Source: Massospora cicadina
Taxonomy: Eukaryota > Entomophthoromycota > Entomophthoromycetes > Entomophthorales > Entomophthoraceae
Assembly (NCBI GenBank): GCA_022478985.1
Contig: JAKSZP010000194.1
Span: 85,381-149,380, forward strand
Length of the DNA stretch: 64,000 nucleotides
Reading direction: 5' to 3'
In this document: positions 54,017-64,000 of the stretch, in pieces
How positions within the stretch are numbered: the first letter of the stretch is position 1
How the letters are laid out: each line of letters begins with the position of its first letter
Made by a program: the position numbers and the translations under genes
The notes under the pieces: generated by a model
Database searches by the model: none
The model's input: only the letters and a program-made list of their open reading frames with translations
What the model was told of the DNA's origin: nothing

Positions 54017-54560
54017 CATGTCACTGTATGACACACTCCATAATGTACTTGGTGGCAGTTACATCCCCTAGATCTCTGATTGCTCTTGCTTCCACCCATC
54101 TTGTCAGATGATCTACTGTTACTAGTAAATATTTATAGTGGTTTGCTTCAGTTGGCAGAGGCCCCTACATCAAGGGATATAGTGTGCCACACAAAATAGG
54201 GCTTAATCAGCTGGTAGGTTGTTTTCTTGTGGAAAGGTTTCTACACTTGACACTGGTGACAACAAGCATTTATCTCAAGCACGTTGTGATGCATGCTCTC
54301 CCAATAGTAGCATGGTTGCAAAAAGCTCCTATGTTTTATGCAACCCTCCATGACCTACCCCCTGTGTGCATGCAAAATAATTGCTGACTTATTGGAAGAT
54401 TTAAGGAAACTCAGCATCTATTCTCCATTTTTCTTATATAGTTACCTTTTGCACAGGATGTTATCCCGTTTAAGCCCATCTGGCCCTTTGACCACGTGTG
54501 GAAGCTCATTGTGATATTATCTCATAATCATCTTCTCATAAGTTATATCTGCGAAATCTT
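54017..54560 (-). pseudogene. Element I integrase, N-terminal part
   Basis: The family A sequence resumes. The complement of 54017-54120 matches the MECVIQ-H...DHLTRW core segment, and 54180-54280 the KPYFVWHTIS...CHQCQV zinc-finger side, as in copies K and L. Frames are short and broken. The tether up to 54560 follows. Confidence 0.6.
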
Positions 54561-55030
54561 CCATCATAGCAACTGTTGGAAATTGCAAGAGCCAGTCCGC
54601 ATTATTGTGTTTAGTCCTGGCTGGTGACTATCTCAAAGTTGTAAGCTTTAGCTTCAGCGACCATTGACAAGCCGCCCTTCGGGTCACAAATATTTTGCAA
54701 CTAACGAAAGGATCCATGACCATTACCACTTTGAATTTTAAACCGTGGAAATATACCCAAAGCTGTTTATATGCATACATCACCGCTAAAATCTCCTGCT
54801 TGGTTTTTATGTAATTCTGTTAATGGCAATCTAAGCCATGACTACAAACCACGATGAAGTTCACAACCCTATTATCATCCTTCTGAGATAATACTGCCTC
54901 TATAGAGAAAAGCAAAGTGTCCATTTGCACGAGGAATTACTTCTCAAAAAAGGTTATTTCAAAACGGTGCTAGTCATTGTGGTCCATAAGACATCAAAGG
55001 CCTTTTGACAACGGTCAGTCCAGTCAAAGC
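54560..55030 (-). pseudogene. Element I RNase H
   Basis: The complement aligns with family A RNase H by characteristic pieces: a DTLLFSIEAVLSQKDDN-like segment at about 54870-54930 (catalytic Asp retained) and the HASLRWLQ region near 54700. No frame above 60 codons survives. Confidence 0.6.
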
Positions 55031-55910
55031 TGGCGGGTTTCTTTAATAGCTCGTATATATGCACCCCAATACAGCTGAGGTTAAAAATGAATCGCCAGTA
55101 GTAACTGACTACCTAAAAAACACCTGGAGAACCCGCTTATTACCTGGCTAAGTCATCTTGAATATAGCTACATCTTCGAAGCTGAGGTATAAGCCCTTTC
55201 AAGTCTACCACAAACCTGAGGCATTGCAATTGCTCCTAAAAAAGTCTATTTCTGAGGCTTGATTTTTATGTTAGCTGCTGCAAGTTGGCGGAACAATTTG
55301 TTCCAGGTGGGTGAGATTCTCCCTAAACATATGCAAGAACACATTGATATTGTCAAGATAGACTAGAACGCAGGACAGCTTCAGTTCACCTAGGATGGTG
55401 TCCATAGCCCACTGGAATGTAGTCAGGGCGTTGCACAATACTTGGGGTATACGTGCATGCTGGAACAAACCCTTCAAGGTGATTATGGTGCATTTTCCTG
55501 TATCGCCACTGGTAAATTGATATGCTAGTATCCCTCATAAGTCCATGGCAAAAAAATAGTTGAATTCACCCAAATGACCTAAAGCATCATCAATTTGTGG
55601 GAGTGGATAAGAATCTTTATTTGTGACACCTTTAAGCTTCTATTAGTCATTAACTACTCAATTGGTGCCATTTTTTTAACAATTAACATCAGCGGCGCCC
55701 AGGGACTCTTGGACGGTTAAGCATCCTTTGTTCAATCAATTTATCTATCACATTAAATAACATTCCTCCACAGCTTTCAAGCGATGGATAATCATTAGCA
55801 AATGGGAGGGTGATCTCCCGTGTCCACCAAATGCACAAATCCATGCATACATACCAAATAATGTAATCAGATGTTAAAATTTCTTGGTATCTCTCAAACA
55901 GAGCCATCAC
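55030..55910 (-). pseudogene. Element I reverse transcriptase
   Basis: The frame 55477-55271 reads MKGLFQHARIPQVLCNALTT, FQWAMDTILGELKLSC and VLVYLDNINVF; the second Asp of YLDD is Asn. The N-terminal part, 55910-55689, covers the 'IDKLIEQRMLNRPRVPG' finger motif. Confidence 0.78.
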
Positions 55911-56416
55911 ACTATCTTTTTCTCTCCCTTTTCCCAGTTAAAGCCTCATGTTGAACCTTTGCAATTACGCTGAATGAGGATTCTACAGGTAGTATAAGGT
56001 CCTCCCAAGAACCAAAGTCATGAATACTGTGAACTTCATCAATAGGAGTCAGATGCAAATAAGCCACCACTTGTACCTTTGGACTGTCATAGACTTCTTC
56101 TGAAGGTTGGCTATCAGTACCTTCACTTCCTCATGGCCTGGTACAGCGGTCTCAGAGCCACATGAGGTTCAAGCCGCAATTGCTTGTAGAGCCCCATATC
56201 TCCCCGTGTAGCCCTTCATGAATGTCTATTTTGAGCTCCATTTTATTATGACCTGATGACCAAAAGGTATGCTATAACATAGCGGCCTATAGCGGAATAC
56301 CATTATATTCATAAGTCTGGTTAGGGAGAGCTCTGGTCCTCGGCTTTATACGCCAATATTGAACGGGAATCACACCATCTCTATATGCGAGATTAATTTG
56401 ACTGGAGCGGATGGGG

Positions 56417-56800
56417 TCATTTAGGACTCCGCTGGAGGTAAAAAGATGAATTCATTAGTTCCAGAACATTAGATGTTTCTTCCGCTATATTGATTACCGC
56501 TTCAAATTGCAGCATAAATGCAGCCCAAATCAACATGTCATAGTTTAAGGGCAGAACACCACTGGGGAGGAGGCATTGGCCAAACCAAACATCAGAGGCA
56601 ATGAGCTGTAAGCGCCCTCTGAAACAGTGCTCTGTGCCCCCGCGGTCCCATACACTACTCAATGTTCCACATCTGGCTTCAGCAGAAGCTTAGCCACGAT
56701 CTTGGTTGATAAAATATTGACTGGAGCAACAGTTTTATATTTGTACAAATTTTTGCATTTTCTACAAAAATATCACAGTAATTACACTCCAAATAAGCCA
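56417..56800 (-). pseudogene. Element I protease
   Basis: The frame 56662-56417 includes a GTEHCFRGRLQLIASD segment (a shifted SEGAYSSLPLMFG region) and LPLNYDMLIWAAFMLQFEAV, matching NNNYDMLICTAFMQ of copy C. The DTGA region lies near 56715-56735 in a broken frame. Confidence 0.6.
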
Positions 56801-58215
56801 AACTGTTGGTGTTTATTACATGAACACCCAATGACTTTTTGCAATAAAGAATAGTGATATTACTAGTGCAAAGTGAGGATACCCCTGAGCTTTTTTCTCT
56901 ACTGGATTTACAACGTTCACCTCCTCTAGGGCTGCAACATCCACTGAGAGTCTGACTTTGCCTGATCAGTTTCGCTCAAGGATTTTACAGGCTTACAGCT
57001 TTTTTACATCTCCGTAGAACTCCAAGTCTGCATTATTCTGGTCTCTCTCTCAGTTTGAGGCTAACATATCATTGAGGTTTTGTTGATATAATAAGTCATT
57101 GGGGTGATTACTAGGACCAACTCAAAGCAAGTCGTGGGAATAAATAAAGACAAATAAGTTTGGATTAGTGGAGGTAGAGCGTCCTGTCTCTACTCTGCTT
57201 GAATTTACTCCTGTAAAATTAGGGCTTGCGGTACTGAATAAACATGCAATTTCCCAATGCTAGCTGCATAATGGCCTTTTGGCCGCACAAGAAACAAGCA
57301 TTTGTAAAATGGCTCTCATCTCTGTATCACACCTGAAGGTAAAGGTTAGGAGTTAAACAATGGATTGTAATTTGGCAGAGGACGAACTGGTTAAGCATAA
57401 GAGAGACGGAAAGGACCAGCCAAAGTGTTAAGTGGCGGAGTATAACCCAACGGATTATATGCCAAGAAGCTGTTGTACATTAATTGAAGTGTATCTAGTA
57501 GCAGTCAATGGGGCTTCCTGTTCCATGTTGAAAGCACTAAAAGTGATAGATAGACGGCTTAAATAATAGATATTATTTAATAGCTCCACGTCCTCTTGAA
57601 GACGTGGGCCAAAGCATTATACAGCTCTCAATATGACTTGACAGCCGCCATCATCGCTATGCACACATTCTTGTTGTTCAAGATTCTTGTTTCCATTAAC
57701 ACGTGAGCATCAGCCATGATCTGCTCTGAAAACTCCATCAAGGACTCTTTCTTTTGAAAGTTCATTTTCAGAAATTCTGCCTTTTACTGCGCCATCTTAG
57801 TCACAACCCCAAGTAGACGGAATATGCTCTCTTCACCTCTTTATAGAATAAGGTACTACTCTTAAGTTAACATGTGACCTGGTCAGCGTTCTTGACATCC
57901 AGAGAGAATAACAACAATTTATCCTTGAGCTGATCCAATGTTACTTAATGGCGAATTCAAACCAGTTAAAGTATCCGTGCATGTTCCCATCTCAACTGAA
58001 AGGCAGCACTTCCTAAGCCGTACAAAATCCCCCAGTTCCATGCTTCTGGTTTGGTGAGCAGACAATTTAGGTTAAAATTTAGTAAGAGGAACTTACCCTT
58101 GTGGGAAATAATAGAGTCATAAGGCCAGTTTCAAGTCTGCCATAGTAAATTGTGAAGAGGTTGGTTTACTGGGTGGGACTTATGAGACAACTAGGGGAAC
58201 TCGCTGGCCAAACCA
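56801..58215 (-). pseudogene. Element I gag
   Basis: Position between protease and LTR is the main evidence. Short homologies to copy C gag are visible in the DNA, for example the CTCTACTCTGCTTGAATTTA and CATGTGACCTGGTCAGCG segments (compare 44995 and 44278). No frame exceeds 60 codons. A degenerate primer site (minus strand AGTGATGAATACTATGG) seems to lie at about 58215-58231. Confidence 0.5.
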
Positions 58216-58235
58216 TAGTATTCATCACTGGAGTC

Positions 58236-58732
58236 TATTATAAAATTGGCGTTTTTGTTGAGATACGCCATAATCAATATTGCTCAGGGTTCAACCCACT
58301 GAGCAATATGACCGATGATATGAGGATCATTGCCCTTGAAACAATATAAATAATTATTTAAAAATTATGGAGCACTTGCTCCCACTATACTTCTCTATTA
58401 ATATAATAAACACAGCGGATCCTTGCTGTTTTCCTCACTCTCTCTAGCAACAACCAACCAATTCCTTAATAATCTCATCTTGCGTATATCATAGTGACTT
58501 CTGATACCACTTTTATGGCTTAGTAATTCACTTCGCCGTATCTTATTAATTCTGCCAATTCTACATCTGTTAATTTCCTGATCACCTAATTCAAGGCAAT
58601 TTCCCTAACAACCCAATATCGCCCTATTTCGAGGCACTTAAATTACCATAACTCATATCAAACTTTGAAGATTCCATCAGTTACGCCATACCAATTTAGG
58701 GTTTATCATCCAGTCATATCAGAATCGCAACA
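58236..58732 (-). repeat. Family A LTR shared by copies I and K
   Basis: This 497-bp LTR has plus-strand ends TATTA (for TGTTA) and CAACA (for TGACA). On its left is a degenerate primer site and gag of I. On its right is the polypurine tract complement TTACCCCTTCTTGACTGG and integrase of K. One LTR therefore serves two internal regions, as at 2350-2983. Confidence 0.78.
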
Positions 58733-58759
58733 TTACCCCTTCTTGACTGGACAATGAGG

Positions 58760-59701
58760 CTCCAATTTCTTATATACCCAGAGTAACTTTATATGCACTC
58801 AGTTGATGATCTGAGTGCCAGCGGGGTCCTTGACAGTATATGCATCTATACCTGTCTTATCAATGACTTTGAATGTCCCAATTCAAATACTGGTCAGCTT
58901 GTGTTTCTGGCCAAACCCATGATCGTGGAATAGAACCAAGTCTCCTCTTTGAATTGTGCAAGGCCACTTCGCTGTACCTGATCAACAGCCTGGTTTTTGA
59001 TTTTCTGGCTAAGCTGAACGAGTACACTTCAGTTTGTAGTTTAATAAGTGTATTCATTAGGGTGGTCAAATAGTGTTGCAGATTCATTCCACCAGTGTCC
59101 TCTACATAGGCATACAAAAGTTTGGGCAGAGCAGGGTGCCGTCCATAAAGCAATTAGATGGGCTTTTCCCCATGGAATAATGGTAACTAATGTTTTAGGT
59201 GAAAACTGCAGTAGAAAAGAGGCTACTCCAATCAGAGGGCCTATAACTAACAAAATTCCGGAGAATGCTCACCAGGGTCCCATTAACGCTTTCAACCATT
59301 CCGTTGGACTCAGGGTGATATGGAGTTGTTAGAACCCCGCAGATGGCCATCATTTTATTGAGCTTGGGAAGTATGTGAGAGGTAAAATTAGTACCGTTGT
59401 CAGTAAGGATAATCTGTAGACAGCCGTAACACTGAATGATGCACTCCATTACAAACTTAGCCACAGTAACTGCCCCCAGGTCCCTAATTGCTCGCGCCTC
59501 AACCCACCTGGTCAAGTGGTCAATTGCCACCAGGATATACTTGGACCGGTTAGCTCCTGATGGCAGATGACCAATGATTAAGGGAAACCGTATTCTAAGC
59601 AATGTGTGGCTCACTAACTGGTATGAGTCTTTCCAGTGTAACAGCTTTTCCACTTGGCATTGGTGACAGGAGGAGATAGTATCAAGCACATCGAAGTTCA
59701 T
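58760..59701 (-). pseudogene. Element K integrase
   Basis: The 168-codon frame 59701-59195 is well preserved: [59 protein letters not shown] (second Asp) and YHPESNGMVESVNGTLVSIL (Glu). The first catalytic Asp region reads IIGHLPSG, where other copies have DVVGPLP. The frame 59153-58860 continues with LLYAYVEDTGGMNLQHYLTT. Confidence 0.85.
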
Positions 59702-59741
59702 GCTTTCCTAGTAATACCAAGGCTGCAATAGTTCCAACGCC

Positions 59742-60420
59742 TTGCGCATGTCACCATGCCAAGCTGCCTTATGTGCGCTTATGATAATGTTATACTGCTT
59801 TGAGGGACATAGAAAGTTTACTGTGGAGAGGCCGATTCACTTGTACAACACACCATTCCGCTGGAAAGTATTGGCTCATATTTCATTCAACTCCTTGATG
59901 ACTTGTGGCAGCTCATCATTGTACTTTCCGCTGAGAATTTTATCATACATATTATTGCTTGGATCCGCCATAAATGAAATGTTTGGTAGCCTTGACAAGC
60001 AATCTACATTCTGGTGTTTTGCTCCTGGTTGGTGAAGGATCTCAAAGTTGTAAGCCTGTAGTTTAAGGGCCCATCGGGCTAGATGACCCTCCAGCTCCTT
60101 AAGGTTCTGCAACCAGCGTAACAAGGCATGATCTGTTTTTGAATTTAAACTTTACACCATGCAGATAGGTGTGAATTGCTTGTAAGTATAAATTACTGCT
60201 AAGCACTCTCTCTCAGTCACAGTATAATTACATTCATGGCTTTTTGGGCTCCGTCTTCAGTACTCCATGGGGTGCTCCTCTCCTTCATCATCTTTTGGGA
60301 CAGAACTGCCCCCACAGTAAAAAGAGATGCATCCATCTGTACAATAAATTCCTTTTCAAAATTTGGGTAGTGTAGCTCTGGCGCATTGATCAATGCTGTT
60401 TGAAGAGTATCAAAAGAGCG
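59742..60420 (-). pseudogene. Element K RNase H and tether
   Basis: The frame 60124-59876 reads MLRWLQNLKELEGHLARWAL, KLQAYNFEILHQPGAKHQNV and DCLSRLPNISFM. The frame 60591-60217 supplies FVWTEHCQRSFDTLQTALIN, PNFEKEFIVQMDASLFTVGA (catalytic Asp) and VLSQK. These are among the cleanest family A RNase H fragments here. Confidence 0.87.
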
Positions 60421-61300
60421 TTGACAGTGTTCCGTCCATACAAACGTGGCGTCCTTTTTTAATAACTCAAGCAGCGGACCTCCAATACAACTAAAGTTAG
60501 GTATGAATTGACGATAGTAGCCAACCATCTTTAAAGATACTTGTATATCTCGCTTACTGCTTGGTATAGCCATCTTACAAATGGCCTCCACCTTAGCTGG
60601 TTGGGGCCTCAGCCATGTTTCATCAACTACAAAACCGAGAGTACTCTAATTGGTCCTTAAAAAGTGGCATTTCTAAGGTTTATTTTGATGTTGGCTTTAG
60701 ACAGCCAACGGAATACCTCTTCCAAATGGTTAAGGTGCTCAGAAAACGTGTAGGAGGAAGCGTTAATATCGTCAAGCTATACAAGAATGCATGACAACTT
60801 CAAGCTGCCAAGGATAATGTCCATTGCCCATTGTAAATATAGCCAGGGCATTACACAGCCCTTGTGGCATACATGTCAGTTGAAAAAACCCTTTTGATGT
60901 GATAATGGCGCATTTTACTTGTTCCGTTGTAGGTAACTCAATCTTCCAATAGCCAGATAATAAATCCATTGTGGAGAAGTAACGAGCTTCCCCCAACTTG
61001 TCCAACGCATCATCAATTCGTGGCAAAGGGTATGAGTCCTTTTTTGTAATGCTGTTGAGCTCGTGGTAGTCTATTAAAACCTAGTTAGTACCATCCTTAT
61101 TTTTGACAATTAGGAGAGGGGAAGCCTATGGGCTTTTCAAAGGTTCAAGCATTCCTTGATCCAACAGTTTATTAATTTCTGAGGTGAGAACTTCTTCAAC
61201 TGCTCTAGATTGGTGGATTGATTGAGATCTGATGGGGGGATGATCCCCAGTGTTCACTCAATGGGTCACTCCTTGGGCGCACCCTAAATCGTGATCATCG
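60420..61300 (-). pseudogene. Element K reverse transcriptase
   Basis: The frame 61026-60772 reads MPRIDDALDKLGEARYFSTM, DLLSGYWKIELPTTEQVKCA (motif A Asp intact), IITSKGFFQLTCMPQGLCNA. A frameshift then separates it from LDDINASSYTF near 60740-60785, where both aspartates survive but the preceding Tyr is a stop. The finger region (LLDQGMLEPLKSP and KNKDGTN) is at about 61080-61180. Confidence 0.82.
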
Positions 61301-61644
61301 ACAGCAAAAATCTCTTTGTATTTTTTAAATAAGGCTTCCTCCAAATCTTTCTGATCTTCAGTTAACCCCATTAAATTTTCACGCGGTACAACTGCCATTA
61401 CACCAGGCTGTGTTTTGATGGGCAGAACAAAGTCATCCCATGAACCAAACTAATAAATCCTGAGGACCTCCTCATGTGGAATAAAATGTAGGAATGCAAC
61501 TACTTGGTGTCGATGGAATTGCCTTGTTTATCCTGAAGATTCGCTACCCAGACCTTGATCTCCCCATGCCCCAAGAGTATAATGCCAGTGGCCACGTGAG
61601 GCTCAAGCCATGATTGTTGATAGGTTCCAATGACCTATCCCATA
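61300..61644 (-). pseudogene. Element K protease-RT linker, truncated
   Basis: It matches the same region in C (for example GTGAGGCTCAAGCCATGATTG near 61596, compared with the 43240 region). It ends abruptly at the LTR of L. No frame above 60 codons. Confidence 0.55.
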
Positions 61645-62114
61645 TGTTAATTCTCGGTTTTTGTGGCTCAATTCCGCTGAGTTGGTTTTGCACAGGGTAT
61701 GAGCCACTGAGCAACCAAATCGGATGATATGAGGATTGCTGACTTGTAATAAAACTTTCAATAAGTTAAATATGGAGCTATTGCTCCTTATTACGACCTT
61801 TATTTTCCTATAAATCGCAGACTTAACTGCGCACTTCTCCTCTTTGTAAAAAACATCCTCCCTTTTATCTTTCATCAGACTCTTTATACTTTGGTTCCCC
61901 AGCTGGATGCGTCCTTGGCTTGGTACTCTTCTATTTTGCTTCCCTTTTTGACTTACTCTCATTTGTATTGAATCTCATCTTAAATTTTCTTGATTCGCCA
62001 AATGTCTCATTTTGAAGTGCTTAAGTTCCCAGTACCAGTTCGATTCCAGCAGATTTCATCCATTCCACCATATAGACTTAAGGCTTATCATCCAGTCATA
62101 TTGGAATCATGACA
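61645..62114 (-). repeat. Element L 3' LTR
   Basis: Plus-strand ends are TGTTA and TGACA. The GAGCCACTGAGCAACC and CGGATGATATGAGGATTGCT blocks match other family A LTRs. The polypurine tract complement TTACCCCTCCTTGACTGG follows at 62115-62132. Confidence 0.87.
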
Positions 62115-62129
62115 TTACCCCTCCTTGAC

Positions 62130-63090
62130 TGGATGATAGGTTCTTACTGTTTATAAGCCTGAAGGAACTTCGCATGGATTCAGGTGATAACCTGACCCCC
62201 AGCGGGTTCCTTAATTGTGTAGACATCCATGCCAGTCTTCTCAATAATCTCAATTGGCTGACCCAAATGTCAGAGAGCTTATTTTTGTCCGAATCTGTGC
62301 TGGTCATGGAATAAAACATAATCCCCTACAATGAACAATGGAAGTCCACTCCAGCGCTTTTGGTTTGCCACCTGGGCACGAATTCTTTAGCCAAAGCGGT
62401 GGAGTAGGCTTCCATTTGCAACTTGATCAATGTATCTTTGAGTTGCTTCAGATATTTCCGAGGATCCACACCACCAGTGTCCTCATCACACAAATATAGC
62501 AAGGCCAGCAGAGCCGGATGTCAACCATACAGCAGTTGAAATGGGCTTTTACCAGTGGACGTATGATAGCTAATATTATATGAAAATACAATTATGGGTA
62601 GAAGGGCGCTCCATTCCAAGGGCCGATCATTTACCAATTTATGGAGGATGTTCACTAAGGTTCCATTAACCCGCTCCACCATTCTATTAGACTTTAATGA
62701 TATGGGGTGGTCAAAACCCCACGGATTGCCATCAACTCATTCAACTTTGGCAGAATGTGCGAAGTGAAATTGGTTCCATTATCCATTAAAATGAATTGTG
62801 GGCAGCCGTGTCACTGTACAACCCACTCCATAATGAATTTGGCAGTAGTGACCGCGCCCAAATCTTTGATGGCCCTGGCCTCCACCCATCAAGTCAGATG
62901 ATCTATTACAACAATAATATACATATATCGTTTGGTACTAGTTGGCAGAGGTCCTACTACATCACTAGAAATGGTGTGCCAGGTGAACTGAGGTTTGACC
63001 AGCTGGTATGTGGTTCTCTTGTGAAATGGTTTTTCCACTTGACACTGATGGCAACAACTAATCATTTCTAATATGTCATATTGCATGCTC
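62130..63090 (-). pseudogene. Element L integrase
   Basis: The frame 63086-62889 reads ISCCHQCQVEKPFHKRTTYQ, LVKPQFTWHTISSDVVGPLP (first catalytic Asp present) and TSTKRYMYIIVVIDHLT. The DNGTNF and NGxVERVNGTL segments fall at about 62660-62810 in broken frames. The GPF-like C-terminal part is at 62319-62107 (MFYSMTSTDSDKNKLSDIWV...). Confidence 0.82.
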
Positions 63091-63159
63091 TCCCAGTAGT
63101 ATCATGGTCACAACATCTCCAGTGTTTTCCGCAATCCTCCATGTCCAACAACCCAATCA

Positions 63160-63800
63160 GCATCCATAATTATTAAGGGTCTGTCTGAAAGCTTAGGGAA
63201 ACTCAGTGTCTGGTCGCCAATCAGCTTATATAGTCCTCCCTCACATAGAAAGGTATCCACCCAAAGTCCATCTAGTCTTTGATCACGTGCGGCGGCTCAT
63301 CCTGGTATTTATTTACCACCATCTTCTCATACATTATGTTGGCTAGATATGCTGTGATTGCAACTGTTGGCAGCCAAGAGACAATCCGCATTTTGATGTT
63401 TTGCTCCCGGTCAATGCAAAATCTCAAAGTTATATGCTTGCAGCTTCAACACCCAATGTGCAAGCCGTCCTTCCTGTTCACGAATATTCTGTAGCAGCGC
63501 AAGGAAGCGTGATCCATCACTACTTGAAATCTCACCCCATGCAGATATACTCAAAACTGTTTATAAGCATAAATTACCACTAAACATTCTTGCTTGTAAC
63601 AGTGTAATTCCGTTCATGACAGTTTAAGCTTTGACTACAGAAGGCAACATGATGCTCCACGCCATCATTGTCCTTATGAGATAATACTGCCCCTATATTG
63701 GAGAGCGAGGCATCCGTTTGCACTATGAACAGTTTATCAAAGTTGGGGTATTGCAAAATGGGTGCGCTTGCTAACGTGGTACGCAATACATTGAAAGCGT
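63160..63800 (-). pseudogene. Element L RNase H and tether
   Basis: The frame 63786-63580 reads MRTTLASAPILQYPNFDKLF, IVQTDASLSNIGAVLSHKDN (catalytic Asp) and DGVEHHVAFCSQSLNCHERN. The tether to integrase is decayed at 63160-63500. Confidence 0.83.
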
Positions 63801-64000
63801 TCTGGCATCGTTCTGTCCAATTGAAAGAAGCGTTTTTCTTTAATAGCTCGAAAAGTGGGGCCCCAATGCAGCTGAAATTGGTAATGAACCGTCAGTAATA
63901 CCCAACCATTCCCAGAAACACTTAAATGTCCCACTTATTCACTGGGCGAGTCATCTTGCTTATTGCTTCCACTTTAGCTGGCTGCAATTTAAGCCTATGT
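63800..64000 (-). pseudogene. Element L reverse transcriptase C-terminus, cut by window edge
   Basis: The frame 63934-63737 covers the RT thumb to RNase H connection (the complement includes a MVGYY-type segment shifted to WVLLTVHYQFQLHWGP). The rest of RT lies beyond 64000. Confidence 0.65.

Larger units (their letters stand above)
51813..58732 (-). mobile_element. Ty3/gypsy element I, minus strand, split by J
   Basis: This family A copy has a 494-bp 3' LTR (51813-52306), integrase, RNase H, RT, protease, gag and a 497-bp LTR (58236-58732) at its 5' side that is also the 3' LTR of copy K. Insertion J interrupts the integrase. No domain is intact. The left flank is ATCCT; the right flank cannot be tested because of the shared LTR. 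Confidence 0.83.
58733..61644 (-). mobile_element. Ty3/gypsy element K, cut by L
   Basis: K has its 3' LTR at 58236-58732, then integrase, RNase H, RT and the start of the protease-RT linker. At 61644 the 3' LTR of element L begins, so K's protease, gag and 5' LTR should continue beyond L, past the right edge of the window. The sequence CCATA at 61640-61644 would be L's left TSD. Confidence 0.8.
61645..64000 (-). mobile_element. Ty3/gypsy element L, runs off right edge
   Basis: L is a family A copy with its 3' LTR at 61645-62114 (470 bp), integrase, RNase H and the start of RT inside the window. It inserted into K. Its 5' half and right TSD are outside the window. Confidence 0.85.

Noticed and set aside
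1..64000. CRISPR arrays, phage defence systems or bacterial gene clusters
   Set aside because: No short regularly spaced repeats, ribosome binding sites or operon-like gene runs were seen; the content is eukaryotic transposons.

Overview
This window looks like a piece of a large, repeat-bloated eukaryotic genome. A fungus is my best guess, because it holds a chromodomain Ty3/gypsy element, many divergent Ty3/gypsy copies, and a LINE whose ORF1 has two globular domains plus a zinc knuckle. An early-diverging fungus, a rust, or another repeat-rich eukaryote cannot be separated by eye. I see no rRNA, no intact tRNA gene, no CRISPR and no bacterial operon. No intact host gene is visible. Nearly everything is layered, decayed transposable elements, and I resolved the layers from LTR pairs, primer sites, polypurine tracts and target-site duplications (TSDs).

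Nest 1 (1 to about 19460, + strand). Two copies of one Ty3/gypsy family ('family A') stand head to tail and share a single LTR (2350-2983): A1 (3' half only, 1-2349) and A2 (gag to integrase, no 3' LTR). A2's gag is split by element B (3748-13863), an LTR element with its own 0.46-kb LTRs, a primer site like that of family A, and no recognisable reverse transcriptase or integrase. B is itself split by two non-LTR elements: LINE1 (4589-6482, ORF1 only) and LINE2 (6731-12007, endonuclease plus reverse transcriptase).

Interval 19460-20903 holds an unrecognised minus-strand coding remnant, then AT-rich sequence.

Nest 2 (20904-49410, minus strand). A second gypsy family, H, has 1.0-kb LTRs at 20904-21904 and 46468-49410. 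It was interrupted by A3 (family A, 23447-37919, itself split by the GC-rich chromodomain element G at 26149-34055), by C (family A, 39876-45965), and by LINE3 (46661-48596, ORF1 only) inside its 5' LTR. A tRNA-derived SINE (49426-49705) sits exactly at the outer edge of that LTR.

Interval 49722-51812 is AT-rich with nothing I can name.

Nest 3 (51813 to the right edge, minus strand). Family A copies I and K again share one LTR (58236-58732). I is split by a 1.0-kb solo-LTR-like insertion J (53003-54011). K is cut by another family A copy, L (61645 to beyond 64000).

The most interesting biology is a small non-LTR community. An autonomous-type LINE, two ORF1-only derivatives and a tRNA-headed SINE all end in a related 3' tail (roughly GTC-GC...CCTCAAATAAAT), and each is bounded by a TSD. 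This is the layout expected if short elements borrow the LINE's reverse transcriptase by copying its 3' end. A second likely parasite/host pair is B with family A, linked by the shared primer-site sequence. All coding regions here are broken by stops or frameshifts, so this is a fossil record, not an active locus.
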